From CAYUWG01 sp964448285 (GTDB lineage: Bacteria; Bacteroidota; Ignavibacteria; SZUA-365), in the NCBI GenBank assembly GCA_964448285.1, contig CAYUWG010000015.1:4814-68813 (forward strand): DNA of 64,000 bases, given 5' to 3'. Shown here piece by piece: positions 45,871-56,369 of this stretch; positions within the stretch are counted from its first letter, which is position 1; every line of letters begins with the position of its first letter. The notes under the pieces were generated by a model. The model did not search any database, was not told where the DNA came from, and saw only the letters and a program-made list of their open reading frames with translations. Made by a program: the position numbers and the translations under genes.

Positions 45871-47847
45871 ATGCCTGCGGACCTTTCCCCTGAGCGGCTG
45901 CTCGAACTCTATTATCACCTTCGTCTCCCGCGCGCTATTGAAGAGCGCATGCTCATCCTTCTGCGTCAGGGAAAAATCTCGAAGTGGTTCTCCGGCATCG
46001 GGCAGGAAGCGATTTCCGTCGGGACGGCGTTCGCACTCAATCCTGATGACGTCATCTTCACGATGCATCGCAACCTCGGTGTGTTTACGACGCGCAACGT
46101 CGATCTCTCGCAGCTCTTTCGGCAAATCATGGGCAAGAAAGGCGGCTTTACGAAAGGACGCGACCGCTCCTTCCATTTCGGCGCGCCGGCGTACGACGTC
46201 ATCGGCATGATCTCGCATCTCGGCGCCATGCTTCCCGTCGCGGACGGCGTCGCGCTTGCGTTCCAGCTTCGGAACGAACGACGTGTCGCCGTTTCTTTTA
46301 CCGGCGACGGCTCGACGAGCGAAGGAGACTTTCACGAAGCGGTGAACCTTGCCGCCGTCTGGAAGCTGCCGGTTGTATTCATCGTTGAGAACAACGGCTA
46401 TGGTCTCTCGACGCCGACGCACGAGCAATTCGCTTGCGAACGGCTTGCCGACAAAGGCGTCGGTTACGGAATCGAGGGCGTACGCATCGATGGGAACGAC
46501 GTGCTTGCCGTCTATCAGGCGATTCGGAACGCAAGCGAAAAAGCGCGACGCAGCGACGGGCCGACGCTGATCGAAGCAGTGACCTTCCGCATGAGAGGAC
46601 ACGAGGAAGCATCGGGGACGAAGTACATCCCGAAGGAGCTTTTCGACGAGTGGGAGAAGCGCGACCCGATCGCGCTCTTCGAGGATCGCCTGACGCTGAT
46701 GGGACTTTTTTCCGAAGCGATGAAAGCGCTCGTGACGCAGCGTGTGCGCGATGCATTCACGGATGCGCTCAACGATGCCCTCGATGCGCCGCCTGCATCA
46801 ACGACCGCCGAGCAGGAACTCATCGATGTCTATGCGCCAACAGACACCACAACGCGGATCCCTGCCGGAACGCAAACGACGATGCGATACGTCGATAGCA
46901 TCAAGCACACGCTCGAACTCGCAATGGAGCGCGATGAACGTGTCATCATCATGGGGCAGGACGTTGCCGAGTATGGCGGAGTGTTCAAAGTGACCGAAGG
47001 ATTCGTTCAGAAATTCTCACGAGCGCGAGTGCGCAATACACCCATCATCGAGTCCGGTATCATCGGCGCGGGAATGGGATTGGCGCTGGAGGGATTCAAG
47101 CCGGTTGTCGAGATGCAGTTCGCGGACTTCGTCGCATGCGGCTTCAATCAGATCGTCAACAATCTCGCGAAGACGCACTACCGATGGGGCGCTTCGGTCA
47201 ATATCACTCTGCGCCTTCCGAGCGGCGGTGGTACGAACGCGGGGCCATTCCATTCGCAAAGCCCAGAGGCGTGGTTCTTTCACGTCCCCGGATTGAAGCT
47301 CGTCATGCCATCGACGCCGCATGACGCAAAAGGTCTGCTCATCGCAGCAATCGAAGATCCGAACCCCGTGCTCTTCTTCGAACACAAAGCGTTGTACCGC
47401 AGCATCAAAGGCGACGTGCCGGATGAATGGTTCACGATAGCGATTGGCGAAGCGGACGTAAAACGCACCGGGCGGGACCTGTCCATCATCACGTACGGTC
47501 TCGGCGTGCATTGGGCGCTGGAACTTGCCGAGACACACTCACACGAAGGTACCGAGATCGAAGTCGTGGATTTGCGTTCGCTTTTGCCGTGGGATAAAGA
47601 GACCGTGTTCAACTCAATAAGGAAAACGAATCGTGTCCTCGTCCTGCACGAAGCGAATCTCACGGGAGGCATCGGCGCAGAGATCGCCGCGACCATCGCA
47701 CAGGAAGCCTTCGAACACCTCGACGCCCCGGTCACACGCACCGCATCGCTCGACATGCCCATCCCCTTTTCGGATGTGTTCGAAAAGCACATCTACTGGC
47801 CGAAGGATCGGCTCCCAGAGGTCGTGAGGGAGTTGCTGGAGTATTGA
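45871..47847 (+). CDS. Fused alpha/beta E1 component of a 2-oxoacid dehydrogenase complex
   Basis: ATG 45871 gives 658 residues and the usual E1-alpha opening (LSPERLLELYYHLRLPRAIEERM); an upstream in-frame TTG at 45805 is less likely. The alpha half has the thiamine-diphosphate motif beginning Gly145-Asp146-Gly147 (GDGSTSEGDF) and ending in VENN. From ~340 the beta half follows in the same chain (IMGQDVAEYGGVFKVTEG, RVRNTPIIESGIIG, RLPSGGG, LRSLLPWD). Such fusions are common in Bacteroidota and usually belong to branched-chain 2-oxoacid or pyruvate dehydrogenase. No E2 or E3 gene is adjacent, so the complex must be completed from elsewhere in the genome. Confidence 0.93.
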   Translation: MPADLSPERLLELYYHLRLPRAIEERMLILLRQGKISKWFSGIGQEAISVGTAFALNPDDVIFTMHRNLGVFTTRNVDLSQLFRQIMGKKGGFTKGRDRSFHFGAPAYDVIGMISHLGAMLPVADGVALAFQLRNERRVAVSFTGDGSTSEGDFHEAVNLAAVWKLPVVFIVENNGYGLSTPTHEQFACERLADKGVGYGIEGVRIDGNDVLAVYQAIRNASEKARRSDGPTLIEAVTFRMRGHEEASGTKYIPKELFDEWEKRDPIALFEDRLTLMGLFSEAMKALVTQRVRDAFTDALNDALDAPPASTTAEQELIDVYAPTDTTTRIPAGTQTTMRYVDSIKHTLELAMERDERVIIMGQDVAEYGGVFKVTEGFVQKFSRARVRNTPIIESGIIGAGMGLALEGFKPVVEMQFADFVACGFNQIVNNLAKTHYRWGASVNITLRLPSGGGTNAGPFHSQSPEAWFFHVPGLKLVMPSTPHDAKGLLIAAIEDPNPVLFFEHKALYRSIKGDVPDEWFTIAIGEADVKRTGRDLSIITYGLGVHWALELAETHSHEGTEIEVVDLRSLLPWDKETVFNSIRKTNRVLVLHEANLTGGIGAEIAATIAQEAFEHLDAPVTRTASLDMPIPFSDVFEKHIYWPKDRLPEVVRELLEY

Positions 47848-48034
47848 GGAATCCACATCAAACTCGCCGGCTTCATCTGGGACATTTGTTGGAAGAAATT
47901 AAGACGAACATCAAAGTTTTGATGAAGAGATCGTGCGGATTCTGAAAGGGGTCATTGCGTGAAGCAATGATGAGCCATACCTTCGATTTTTCACTTGCCC
48001 TTAATAGACGATTGAGCTACCGTTGCACCAACAA

Positions 48035-48088
48035 AACCCCTCAAGCTTCTCTCCCAGCTCGCCGTTGAGAAGCTCAGACTGAGGGGTT
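48035..48088. other. Long nested stem-loop, possibly a bidirectional terminator
   Basis: AACCCCTCA (48035-48043) pairs with TGAGGGGTT (48080-48088), and directly inside it AGCTTCTC (48044-48051) pairs with GAGAAGCT (48067-48074), leaving a five-base bulge and a 15-base loop. That is 17 pairs without mismatches. Read on the minus strand the stem is followed by TTGTT after the T pairs (GGGGTTTTGTT), read on the plus strand by ACTTCTTTC, so it could end transcripts from either side, or be part of a small structured RNA. Confidence 0.6.
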
Positions 48089-48176
48089 ACTTCTTTCAGA
48101 GGATCGATACATGTCTCAGGTAAATCTCATCGCAATATTTATTCTCGGTTGAGCATGTTTTACTTTGCCATCAGCA

Positions 48177-48227
48177 CACCCCCCGTGCCTCTGTATCGCA
48201 AGCATACTTCGGGGGGGTTTTTCTTTC
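48177..48227 (+). terminator. G/C-rich hairpin with U-run upstream of the four-helix-bundle gene
   Basis: CCCCCCG (48179-48185) pairs with CGGGGGG (48210-48216), followed by GTTTTTCTTT. The loop is 24 bases. It is terminator-like on the plus strand and ends only 13 bases before the next start codon, so it may act as an attenuator rather than just the end of an upstream RNA. Confidence 0.6.
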
Positions 48228-48239
48228 ACTGGTTGAAGC

Positions 48240-48803
48240 ATGCCTGAACAGTTCATACCCCCACATGGCGGATACGAGACCCTCCTATCTTACAAAAAGG
48301 CGGAGATTGTCTTTGACGCCACGGTATGTTTCTGTCGTCGTTTCCTGAAGAAGTACGACCGCACGATCGATCAGATGGTACAGGCAGCGCGGTCCGGAAA
48401 ACAAAACATCGTAGAAGGCAGCCAGATATCGGGAACCTCGAAAGAGCTGGAAATCAAACTCATGGGAGTAGCGCGCGCCAGCCTTGAAGAACTCCTGACG
48501 GATTACAGAGACTTCCTTCGAACGAATGGTCATGCTCTGTGGACAAAAGATTCAAAAGAAGCACTCTTCGTCAGGAAGCTTGGATCAGTCAAAGAAGCAA
48601 CCTATGATTCTTATAGGACCTATATAGAGACAAGACCTTCCCACGTTGTAGCCAATATTATAATCTGTCTGATCCATCAGGCAAACTACCTCTTGGACCA
48701 GCAGATTCGGCAGTTGGAAAAAGCATTCACAGAAGATGGCGGCATACGAGAACGCATGACACGCGCACGATTGAATGAAAGAGCGAAGGGAAAGCGCCCA
48801 TGA
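48240..48803 (+). CDS. Four-helix-bundle family protein (rRNA intervening-sequence-protein type)
   Basis: The 187-residue product has the family pattern seen in proteins encoded in 23S rRNA intervening sequences and in related free-standing genes: SYKKAEIVFDATVCFCRRF, then the conserved QMVQAARSGKQNIVEGSQ and an amphipathic helix with ASLEELLTDYRDFL. The C-terminal part (ANYLLDQQIRQLEKAF) completes the bundle. It is a longer member with a suffix domain. No biochemical role is established. It is not within an rRNA gene here, but follows strong stem-loops. Confidence 0.85.
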   Translation: MPEQFIPPHGGYETLLSYKKAEIVFDATVCFCRRFLKKYDRTIDQMVQAARSGKQNIVEGSQISGTSKELEIKLMGVARASLEELLTDYRDFLRTNGHALWTKDSKEALFVRKLGSVKEATYDSYRTYIETRPSHVVANIIICLIHQANYLLDQQIRQLEKAFTEDGGIRERMTRARLNERAKGKRP

Positions 48804-48857
48804 AGTTCATAATCGGAAAGAGCCGAACCGAGCAAAACCAGATTGACCACTTTCACC

Positions 48858-49427
48858 TCAATCATTTGATTGCACATTGGCTGCTCGCACGATTGCCTTC
48901 CTCAGTTCAGTGAAAGGAACCTTTGACCCCGCAAGGCTCTGAATCGCAGCAAGCCTAATAGAATTCTGCCTGGGGAGTTGCCCAGTTGTAACGACGTAAA
49001 ACTCCCACTGCGAGATATCGAGCGGGTCGAGTGTCTCACGTTCCTTGTGTCCGAGAAGAGCGAACACGTAAACATCTGCTTGTCGCTTGACAGTCGTACT
49101 ATACGTGCCTGTCTCCTCATCCCAGCCGCGTGTTGGTGGGATTTGAAAGACGATGCGCGAGGGACGCTTCTGCTCCCAACTCTGTATGTAGGCCGCTGAC
49201 TTGACTTCCACACGGATGCCTTCCGGCGTGAGAAGATCATATGGTGTCCATTCTTTTCTGCTCTCCTCAGCTACGCCGAGCGCCTGTGCGACGATGTACT
49301 CCGCAAGGATGCCCCGCGTGGCGTTACTGATCAGATCGGAACTGGACCACCTCCAGAAGTCGAGAAGGGTAAAGTGGAGTGAGTGGGATTGATGATGAAA
49401 GGTTTGGGTATCTACATACATTGACAT
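48858..49427 (-). CDS. Hypothetical protein with PD-(D/E)XK nuclease-like motif
   Basis: The 189-residue product has a helix with Glu43 (RGILAEYIVAQAL) and then Asp64 (TPYDLLTPEG) and Glu74-Val75-Lys76 (IRVEVKSAAY), the D...E-x-K spacing of restriction-endonuclease-like folds. A later LDPLDISQWEFYVV strand is also seen in some such proteins. It may be a small DNA endonuclease or a relic of a restriction system; no methyltransferase gene accompanies it except a short relic at 50.7 kb. It is convergent with the four-helix-bundle gene. Alternative start two codons downstream (49421). Confidence 0.72.
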   Translation of the reverse strand: MSMYVDTQTFHHQSHSLHFTLLDFWRWSSSDLISNATRGILAEYIVAQALGVAEESRKEWTPYDLLTPEGIRVEVKSAAYIQSWEQKRPSRIVFQIPPTRGWDEETGTYSTTVKRQADVYVFALLGHKERETLDPLDISQWEFYVVTTGQLPRQNSIRLAAIQSLAGSKVPFTELRKAIVRAANVQSND

Positions 49428-49835
49428 CTCACAATATATCGGTCTCCTCGCTCGTCATTTGCTTCGAACCAGCAAGCAGCATTTCCGGTACTGCGTGAGT
49501 TTTCCTGCTTAACCCATGATAACAGGTAGTCGACGAAATCGAGGATTTCTGCTTTATGTGAAACAGGTAAGTGCTGTCCATATTCTCGAATTCATTAGTG
49601 ATAATCATCGCTCGTGTTGTGAGTTATGCCTGCTCGTGCCGCAATTCGGCAGCATTATATAGAGGGGATGATACTGATGCAACAACCGGTCGAGCCAGAC
49701 GGAGAGATAAGGAAAAATCCGTGCATGTCCGATCATGTTATTTGCGGAAAAAGGGAGAAGTTATCGAGAGTAGCCATCGACGAAACGAATTCGATTCCTC
49801 ACTCGCATCCACTCACCATGTAAAAGGAGCCTCGC
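49428..49835. other. 408-base stretch with no supported gene
   Basis: Short open frames here (65 codons at 49626-49823 on the plus strand and others) lack homology that I recognise, a ribosome binding site or coding-like composition. It probably holds the promoters of the divergent genes at 49427 (minus) and 49836 (plus). No strong promoter match was found. Confidence 0.5.
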
Positions 49836-50525
49836 ATGATTCGTTCATTCATCCATCCATTCCTCTTCCTTGCTCTTGCATCTGCGTTCTGTTTCGATGG
49901 GTGGGCGCAACCGTGGTCCATCGGAATACAGGTTGGCCCGAACATCGCCAGTGCGCGCATCGAATCGAACATGGAGCATACGATGGAATCGAAGACCTTT
50001 CTTAGCCTGGGACTCTCGATACGCTATGATTTCTCCGAGCAGTTGTCCGTTCGCTTAGAGCCGGCTTACATCGGAAGGGGCGCGCAATTGACTGTGGCCG
50101 ATGACCCTTTTCCGTTTCCGCAGGATATGAAGTATCACCATATCATCGAGATGGTTTGCTTCGAGATTCCTTTGCTCGTGCAGTATTGCATCCTGCGCGG
50201 TACGTTCGAACCGTTCATCTTTGCCGGCCCATCGATAAGCATTATCAACGAGATTACTGACTCGTGGCAACTCCTTCCATCGAACGGCCAGCCTACCGGT
50301 CAGCCGATCGTGACGGACCTTGATGAGTACGCTGCGTCAAATGATGTTGCCATCGAACTTGGAGCCGGGGTTGAGTACCGTTTGGATGACCGGATAGGAG
50401 TGAGCGGCATCGTCCGTTACAGCCTCGGTCTCGTCAATCTGGTAAAGAAAGGATTCTACGGAATCGATGGTGCATGGAAGACATCCGACGTTCGCCTGCT
50501 TGCGGGCTTCCGGTATTCACTGTGA
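49836..50525 (+). CDS. Outer-membrane beta-barrel protein (porin-like, OMP_b-brl type)
   Basis: The 229-residue product has a signal peptide (ending DGWAQ) and eight or so alternating amphipathic strands (SIGIQVGPNIAS, LSLGLSIRYDF, QLSVRLEPAYIGRG, FEPFIFAGPS, VAIELGAGVEYRL, VRLLAGFRYSL), ending in a C-terminal aromatic-rich strand. This is the small PorT/OMP_b-brl_2 type of barrel common in Bacteroidota. AAAAGGAG lies at good distance before the ATG. The cargo or ligand is unknown. Confidence 0.85.
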   Translation: MIRSFIHPFLFLALASAFCFDGWAQPWSIGIQVGPNIASARIESNMEHTMESKTFLSLGLSIRYDFSEQLSVRLEPAYIGRGAQLTVADDPFPFPQDMKYHHIIEMVCFEIPLLVQYCILRGTFEPFIFAGPSISIINEITDSWQLLPSNGQPTGQPIVTDLDEYAASNDVAIELGAGVEYRLDDRIGVSGIVRYSLGLVNLVKKGFYGIDGAWKTSDVRLLAGFRYSL

Positions 50526-50682
50526 TTCGAGAAGCAGGGACAGTCTTGGTTCGCTGAACCTCAGCCAATAGGAAGGCTGTGTTTAGATGCTTTCGGTGGA
50601 TATGAATGTACGATCTCACCGGTTTGGAGTCTGCGGAGAAATTCTTCGTATGATGTTTTTTTGGCGCAGTTGTCCCTTATTC

Positions 50683-50769
50683 TCATCCCTCGAACACTTT
50701 CAACACCTCGTCCCCGTAGTGGTTGATCACCTTCACGGCAAGTTTGCCGGTCGAACTTGATTGTTCATT
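50683..50769 (-). pseudogene. Relic of a DNA-methyltransferase- or helicase-like C-terminus
   Basis: A 28-codon open stretch ends in a stop at 50683-50685 and reads ...GKLAVKVINHYGDEVLKVFEG. This ending is one I associate with the tails of site-specific DNA methyltransferases and type III-like restriction proteins. A stop sits just upstream in frame, and the same peptide seems to continue in another frame (LRIVEMNNQ), suggesting a frameshifted remnant. It lies right after the stop of the barrel gene and before the SGNH-like gene. Assignment rests on memory of family tails, not on a search. Confidence 0.4.
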
Positions 50770-50779
50770 TCAACAATCC

Positions 50780-51985
50780 TCAATCCCCCTCAACCACGAC
50801 GAGCTTTTCGGCCTTCATTCTTCCTTGTGCGGAGATGCGAATGAAAAACACTCCCGGTTCGAGCGACGATTCTGCCGTTGAGAGATTCTGAACGTGCTCA
50901 CCGGGAACTTGCTCTCCTTCGAACAACGTCCTGAGTTTCTTCCCTGAGAGATCGAAGAGCTCGATACGAATGAAGCCGTGTGTTTTCAGCCTGTAGGTGA
51001 TCGCCGCATCGCGTGTCGTCGGGTGGGGCGCGATGCGAATGTCGAAGTCCCTGTCTGCAATGCGCTCCACACCGGTCACGCCGTCCCAACCGGCAATGCG
51101 CGCCATGAGAACCCAGAACGCTTTCGCAACGCGAATCCCTCCCGCGGAGACGGCGCCGAGATGCCCGCCCTCCGTTTCCGTCGTGTAGTGCGGACAGATT
51201 GCCGGAACGTCGATTCCGTCGTCGGGGTGGTTCTCGCTGTTCGCACCGAATGCATAGGGCTTTCCGTCGCGGTTGTCGAAACACGGGTTGCCGTCCGGAT
51301 CGTGCGAGAGAATGTCGGCCACGTCGAAGAGGATGAGGTTGTTGTCGCGCGCAACCTGCCGCATCGCATCGTTGAACGTTTCGGATTCCGGTGTCCCGAT
51401 GCCGCGCGCAAGGGACGTCGTCCACCAGATCACTTTCTTGTTCGGATAGCGTGCGGCGAATGCGGCGTAGCTCTTCGCGTTACTTCGTGTCGTGCTCGTT
51501 CCGAAATATCCATCGACCGGATGATTGATGTTCGCCCCCGGAATGACCGCGAGATAGGAATGCTGGAATCCCACTACGTCGAACGAATCGATGCGCGGCT
51601 CGACGGAGTTGATGAAACACACGGCATCTTCCGAGCACCCCGACGGCCAGTACTCATAGCGCCAGTTGCCGCGATTCCATACGCCGCTCCAAGAGACCTC
51701 CGACGGATCGACGGAGAACGACGGCGTGCCTCCGTGTTCGTAGCGCTTGCATCTGCTCGGCGCTAAAGCGACGGGCGATGCGAGACAATCCAGCGCGTCG
51801 CTGATATTGCCCCCGACGGAGCGGTCCATGAAGAACAAGCGGAGGTTTTCAGCGGCGGCTTTGTACTGCGGCGGAATATGATCGAACAGCGCAACGGAGT
51901 TATGATCGACGATGATCGATTGTGTGTGCACATGAAACGACGGTGCGACTGCGAGTGCGAGAATGGAAACGACCGATAACCTCAT
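50780..51985 (-). CDS. T9SS-sorted secreted protein with SGNH-hydrolase-like features
   Basis: ATG 51985, preceded by AGGAG at seven bases, gives 401 residues with a signal peptide (ending HVHTQ); the frame continues upstream to 52456 but only as a shadow of the transporter gene. The core has FFMDRSVGGNISDAL near residue 45, VVGFQHSYLAVIPGANI, NKKVIWWTTSLARGIG and GGHLGAVSAGG near 300, which together resemble SGNH/GDSL esterase-like proteins with the usual GDS replaced. The end is a T9SS domain (PHPTTRDAAITYRL, DLSGKKLRTLF, GVFFIRI). It may deacylate carbohydrate, but the catalytic residues are not certain. Confidence 0.75.
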   Translation of the reverse strand: MRLSVVSILALAVAPSFHVHTQSIIVDHNSVALFDHIPPQYKAAAENLRLFFMDRSVGGNISDALDCLASPVALAPSRCKRYEHGGTPSFSVDPSEVSWSGVWNRGNWRYEYWPSGCSEDAVCFINSVEPRIDSFDVVGFQHSYLAVIPGANINHPVDGYFGTSTTRSNAKSYAAFAARYPNKKVIWWTTSLARGIGTPESETFNDAMRQVARDNNLILFDVADILSHDPDGNPCFDNRDGKPYAFGANSENHPDDGIDVPAICPHYTTETEGGHLGAVSAGGIRVAKAFWVLMARIAGWDGVTGVERIADRDFDIRIAPHPTTRDAAITYRLKTHGFIRIELFDLSGKKLRTLFEGEQVPGEHVQNLSTAESSLEPGVFFIRISAQGRMKAEKLVVVEGD

Positions 51986-52122
51986 GAAGCATCTCCTCTG
52001 TGATTTCACTTGTGTCATAACGCAAGATACCAAAGCATGAGAAGAGAAAGCGCTCGAAGGATGTCCGGCCATCGGACGTCCAATCTCTGTGTTCAGTTCT
52101 TCGCGTAACTGTTCGCGTGCGG

Positions 52123-53538
52123 TCAGGCTTCCGCTTCGCGAATCCGTTCCTTCAGCGAAAGCGAGTTCTTCTCGACACTTGCGAACAGAACATAGATGAC
52201 GAGCGACACGACGACCGAGAGAATAAAACTCAATTCGAAATCGAACACGTAATAGGCAACGAGCCAAACGAACGCACCGGAAATAAGAGTCGCCGCGGCG
52301 GAACGCACACCACCGAAGCGCGAGAACAATCCGAAGAAGAACACGACGAACACCCCGGCGCTCCCAAACGCCGACGCATCTTTGACAAGGTTGTAAATGC
52401 CTTCCGCATAGATCGCGAGAAAGTACGCGAGAATTCCCATCAGCGCGACGCCCCATCGCTGCAAGCGCACTTTCATTCTTTCTTCTTCCACGCGACGCAT
52501 CGGTAGGACGACATTGTGGATGAGTATTCCGGACGCGGCAAGCAGTGCGCTATCCACCGTTGAGAGGATCGCGGATACGAGACCGCCTGCGAAGATGATG
52601 TAGAAGAACTGCGTGAGTTGATGCTGTGCCACCATCGGAAGGATTTGCTCCGAGTATTCCAACTCCGGAAAAAGCCGCATCCCTATCAGTCCGATTACGA
52701 GCGGGACGAAGCCGATGAAAACGTAGGCACCGGACGCAACGAGTGTCGATCGTTTTGCGACCTTCGCAGAGCGTGAACCCAACATGCGTGAAATCAATTC
52801 CTGCGCGAGCATCGACCCGACGATGGGAATCGCCCATGTCTCCATCGTCGTCAGGATGCCCCACGCGCCTTCATGATCCGTCGTCGGGCGAAACAGGACG
52901 CCATCGGCAGTGATCGTGTCGAAGAGAGCCGTGAACCCTCCCGTATGATTGACCACCCCGAAAAAGATGACGAAGAGTCCCACGATGATGACGATCCCTT
53001 GAATGATATCCGTGATCGCATCCGCCATCAAGCCGCCGGAGATCGTGTAAACGATGACAACGGCGGCAGCGACCGTGATCATCAGCGTCACGTCCATGCC
53101 TGCAGATGCGGAGAGGACGAGACCGAACGCGCGAATCTGCGCAGCAGCCCAGAAGATCGACGTGGGAATGATGATGATGGCGACGAGCTTCTCGATGGAA
53201 GGTGAATAGCGCAGGCGAAACACGTCGGCGACCGTGCTGAGCTTGAGTCGCCACAACGGTACGGCGAGGATCACGCCGGCAAGCAGCAAGGTGATCCCGT
53301 ATCCGAACGGTTCAGCGGAGATGCCTGCCGCGCCTTCTTCATAAGCGACACCCGCACTCCCGATGCAGGACTCAGCCCCGAACCACGTCGCGAAAATCGA
53401 GAACGTAGCGAGGATGTAACCGAGCTTCCTTCCGGCGAGAAGGTAATCGTCTTCGGTGCGAATCCGACGCGCGACATAGAAGCCGATCAGAATCTGAACG
53501 AGCACGTAGATGAGGATGCCGAAGAGGACGAGATTCAC
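52123..53538 (-). CDS. Sodium:solute symporter (SSS family)
   Basis: The 471-residue membrane protein begins at a GTG (53538) and has about 13 hydrophobic segments. SSS marks are GRKLGYILATFSIFATWFG near residue 37, LWRLKLSTVADVFRLRYS, DIIQGIVI and the conserved AILSTVDSALLAASG near 325 (sodium-binding helix). The substrate is not evident; the family covers sugars, proline, acetate and vitamins. It follows the SDH cluster with 143 bases between and is on the same strand. Confidence 0.92.
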   Translation of the reverse strand: MNLVLFGILIYVLVQILIGFYVARRIRTEDDYLLAGRKLGYILATFSIFATWFGAESCIGSAGVAYEEGAAGISAEPFGYGITLLLAGVILAVPLWRLKLSTVADVFRLRYSPSIEKLVAIIIIPTSIFWAAAQIRAFGLVLSASAGMDVTLMITVAAAVVIVYTISGGLMADAITDIIQGIVIIVGLFVIFFGVVNHTGGFTALFDTITADGVLFRPTTDHEGAWGILTTMETWAIPIVGSMLAQELISRMLGSRSAKVAKRSTLVASGAYVFIGFVPLVIGLIGMRLFPELEYSEQILPMVAQHQLTQFFYIIFAGGLVSAILSTVDSALLAASGILIHNVVLPMRRVEEERMKVRLQRWGVALMGILAYFLAIYAEGIYNLVKDASAFGSAGVFVVFFFGLFSRFGGVRSAAATLISGAFVWLVAYYVFDFELSFILSVVVSLVIYVLFASVEKNSLSLKERIREAEA

Positions 53539-53681
53539 GAAGCGATGGAGTTGGGGAATGTGCGGCGCAAATCTACGCCGTCACGAATTGCCGCTAAGAT
53601 ACGACTACGGACAGGATGAAATGTCCCAAAGGTCTTTCGTCAGCGCGACGCGGGACCGCATGTGTGAGTGCCTGAACCGGC

Positions 53682-54454
53682 TTACATCCCGCCTGCGGTC
53701 TGCTTCTCTTCAACGAATGAGAGCGAGGCTTTGAAAAAGTCCCTGTTCATGAGTGCGATGCCCGCCACGGAGATTTCTTTCGGGCACACCGCTTCGCATT
53801 CGTACTGATTGGTGCATCCACCGAAACCTTCGGCATCCATCTGAGCGACCATGTTCAACGCGCGCGACATGCGCTCAAGCTGTCCTTGCGGGAGATGCGC
53901 GTACTGGGAAATCTTCGCGGAGACGAAGAGCATCGCGGAGCTGTTTTTACATGCTGCAACGCATGCGCCGCACCCGATACACGCGGCATAGTCCATTGCC
54001 TTGTCCGCGTCTTTTTTCCCGATGAGAATCGCATTCGCGTCGGGGACGCCGCCCGTGCGACAGGAAACGAATCCCCCTGCCGCCATGATGCGATCGAACG
54101 CACCGCGATCGACGATGAGGTCCTTCAGAACGGGAAACGCTTTCGCGCGAAACGGTTCGACGGTGATTTCATCGCCGTCCTTGAAACGGCGCATGTGCAG
54201 TTGACACGTGGTCGTCGCTTTATCTGGACCGTGAGGAACGCCGTTGATCGTGAGCGAACATGCTCCGCAGATTCCTTCACGGCAATCGTGGTCGAACGCA
54301 ATCGGCTCTTCGCCCTTCCGCATAAGACCCTCGTTCACTTCGTCGAGCATTTCGAGGAAGGACATATCGGGCGAAATGTTGTCGGCGCTGTACGTCTCCA
54401 TTTTGCCGGGGACATTTACGTTGCGCTGTCTCCAAACATGCAATGTCAGGTTCA

Positions 54455-54455
<1 letters not shown>
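53682..54455 (-). CDS. sdhB: Succinate dehydrogenase/fumarate reductase iron-sulfur subunit
   Basis: The ATG at 54455 overlaps the sdhA stop (TGATG) and gives 257 residues. [2Fe-2S] ligands are Cys58, Cys63, Cys66 and Cys84 (DHDCREGICGACS, TTTC). CIGCGACVAAC and a later CTNQYECEAVCP supply the [4Fe-4S] and [3Fe-4S] clusters. It carries electrons between SdhA and the membrane subunit. Gene order C-A-B on the minus strand is the Bacteroidota/Chlorobi arrangement. Confidence 0.96.
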
Positions 54456-56368
<1,913 letters not shown>

Positions 56369-56369
56369 A

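Larger units (their letters stand above)
47848..48239. other. 392-base intergenic region with structured DNA, no gene seen
   Basis: The stretch follows the E1 gene and precedes the four-helix-bundle gene. It contains a small stem (TCATTGC...GCAATGA, 47953-47971), a long nested stem-loop (48035-48088) and a G/C-rich hairpin with a U-run (48177-48227). On the minus strand between about 47960 and 48035 there is a weak tRNA-like pattern that does not fold. No open frame has coding character. Confidence 0.6.

Noticed and set aside
47950..48035. tRNA-like pattern on the minus strand (GGTGCAACGGTAGC, a CTATTAA loop, ATCGAAG)
   Set aside because: The anticodon, T and acceptor stems do not pair. At best a decayed tRNA fragment; a tRNAscan or Infernal run would settle it.
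49571..50005. 144-codon plus-strand frame and a 65-codon frame at 49626-49823
   Set aside because: The first overlaps the barrel gene out of frame; neither has a ribosome binding site or recognisable sequence.
50978..51766. 262-codon plus-strand frame opposite the SGNH-like gene
   Set aside because: Arg-rich shadow; the minus-strand gene has a signal peptide and T9SS tail.
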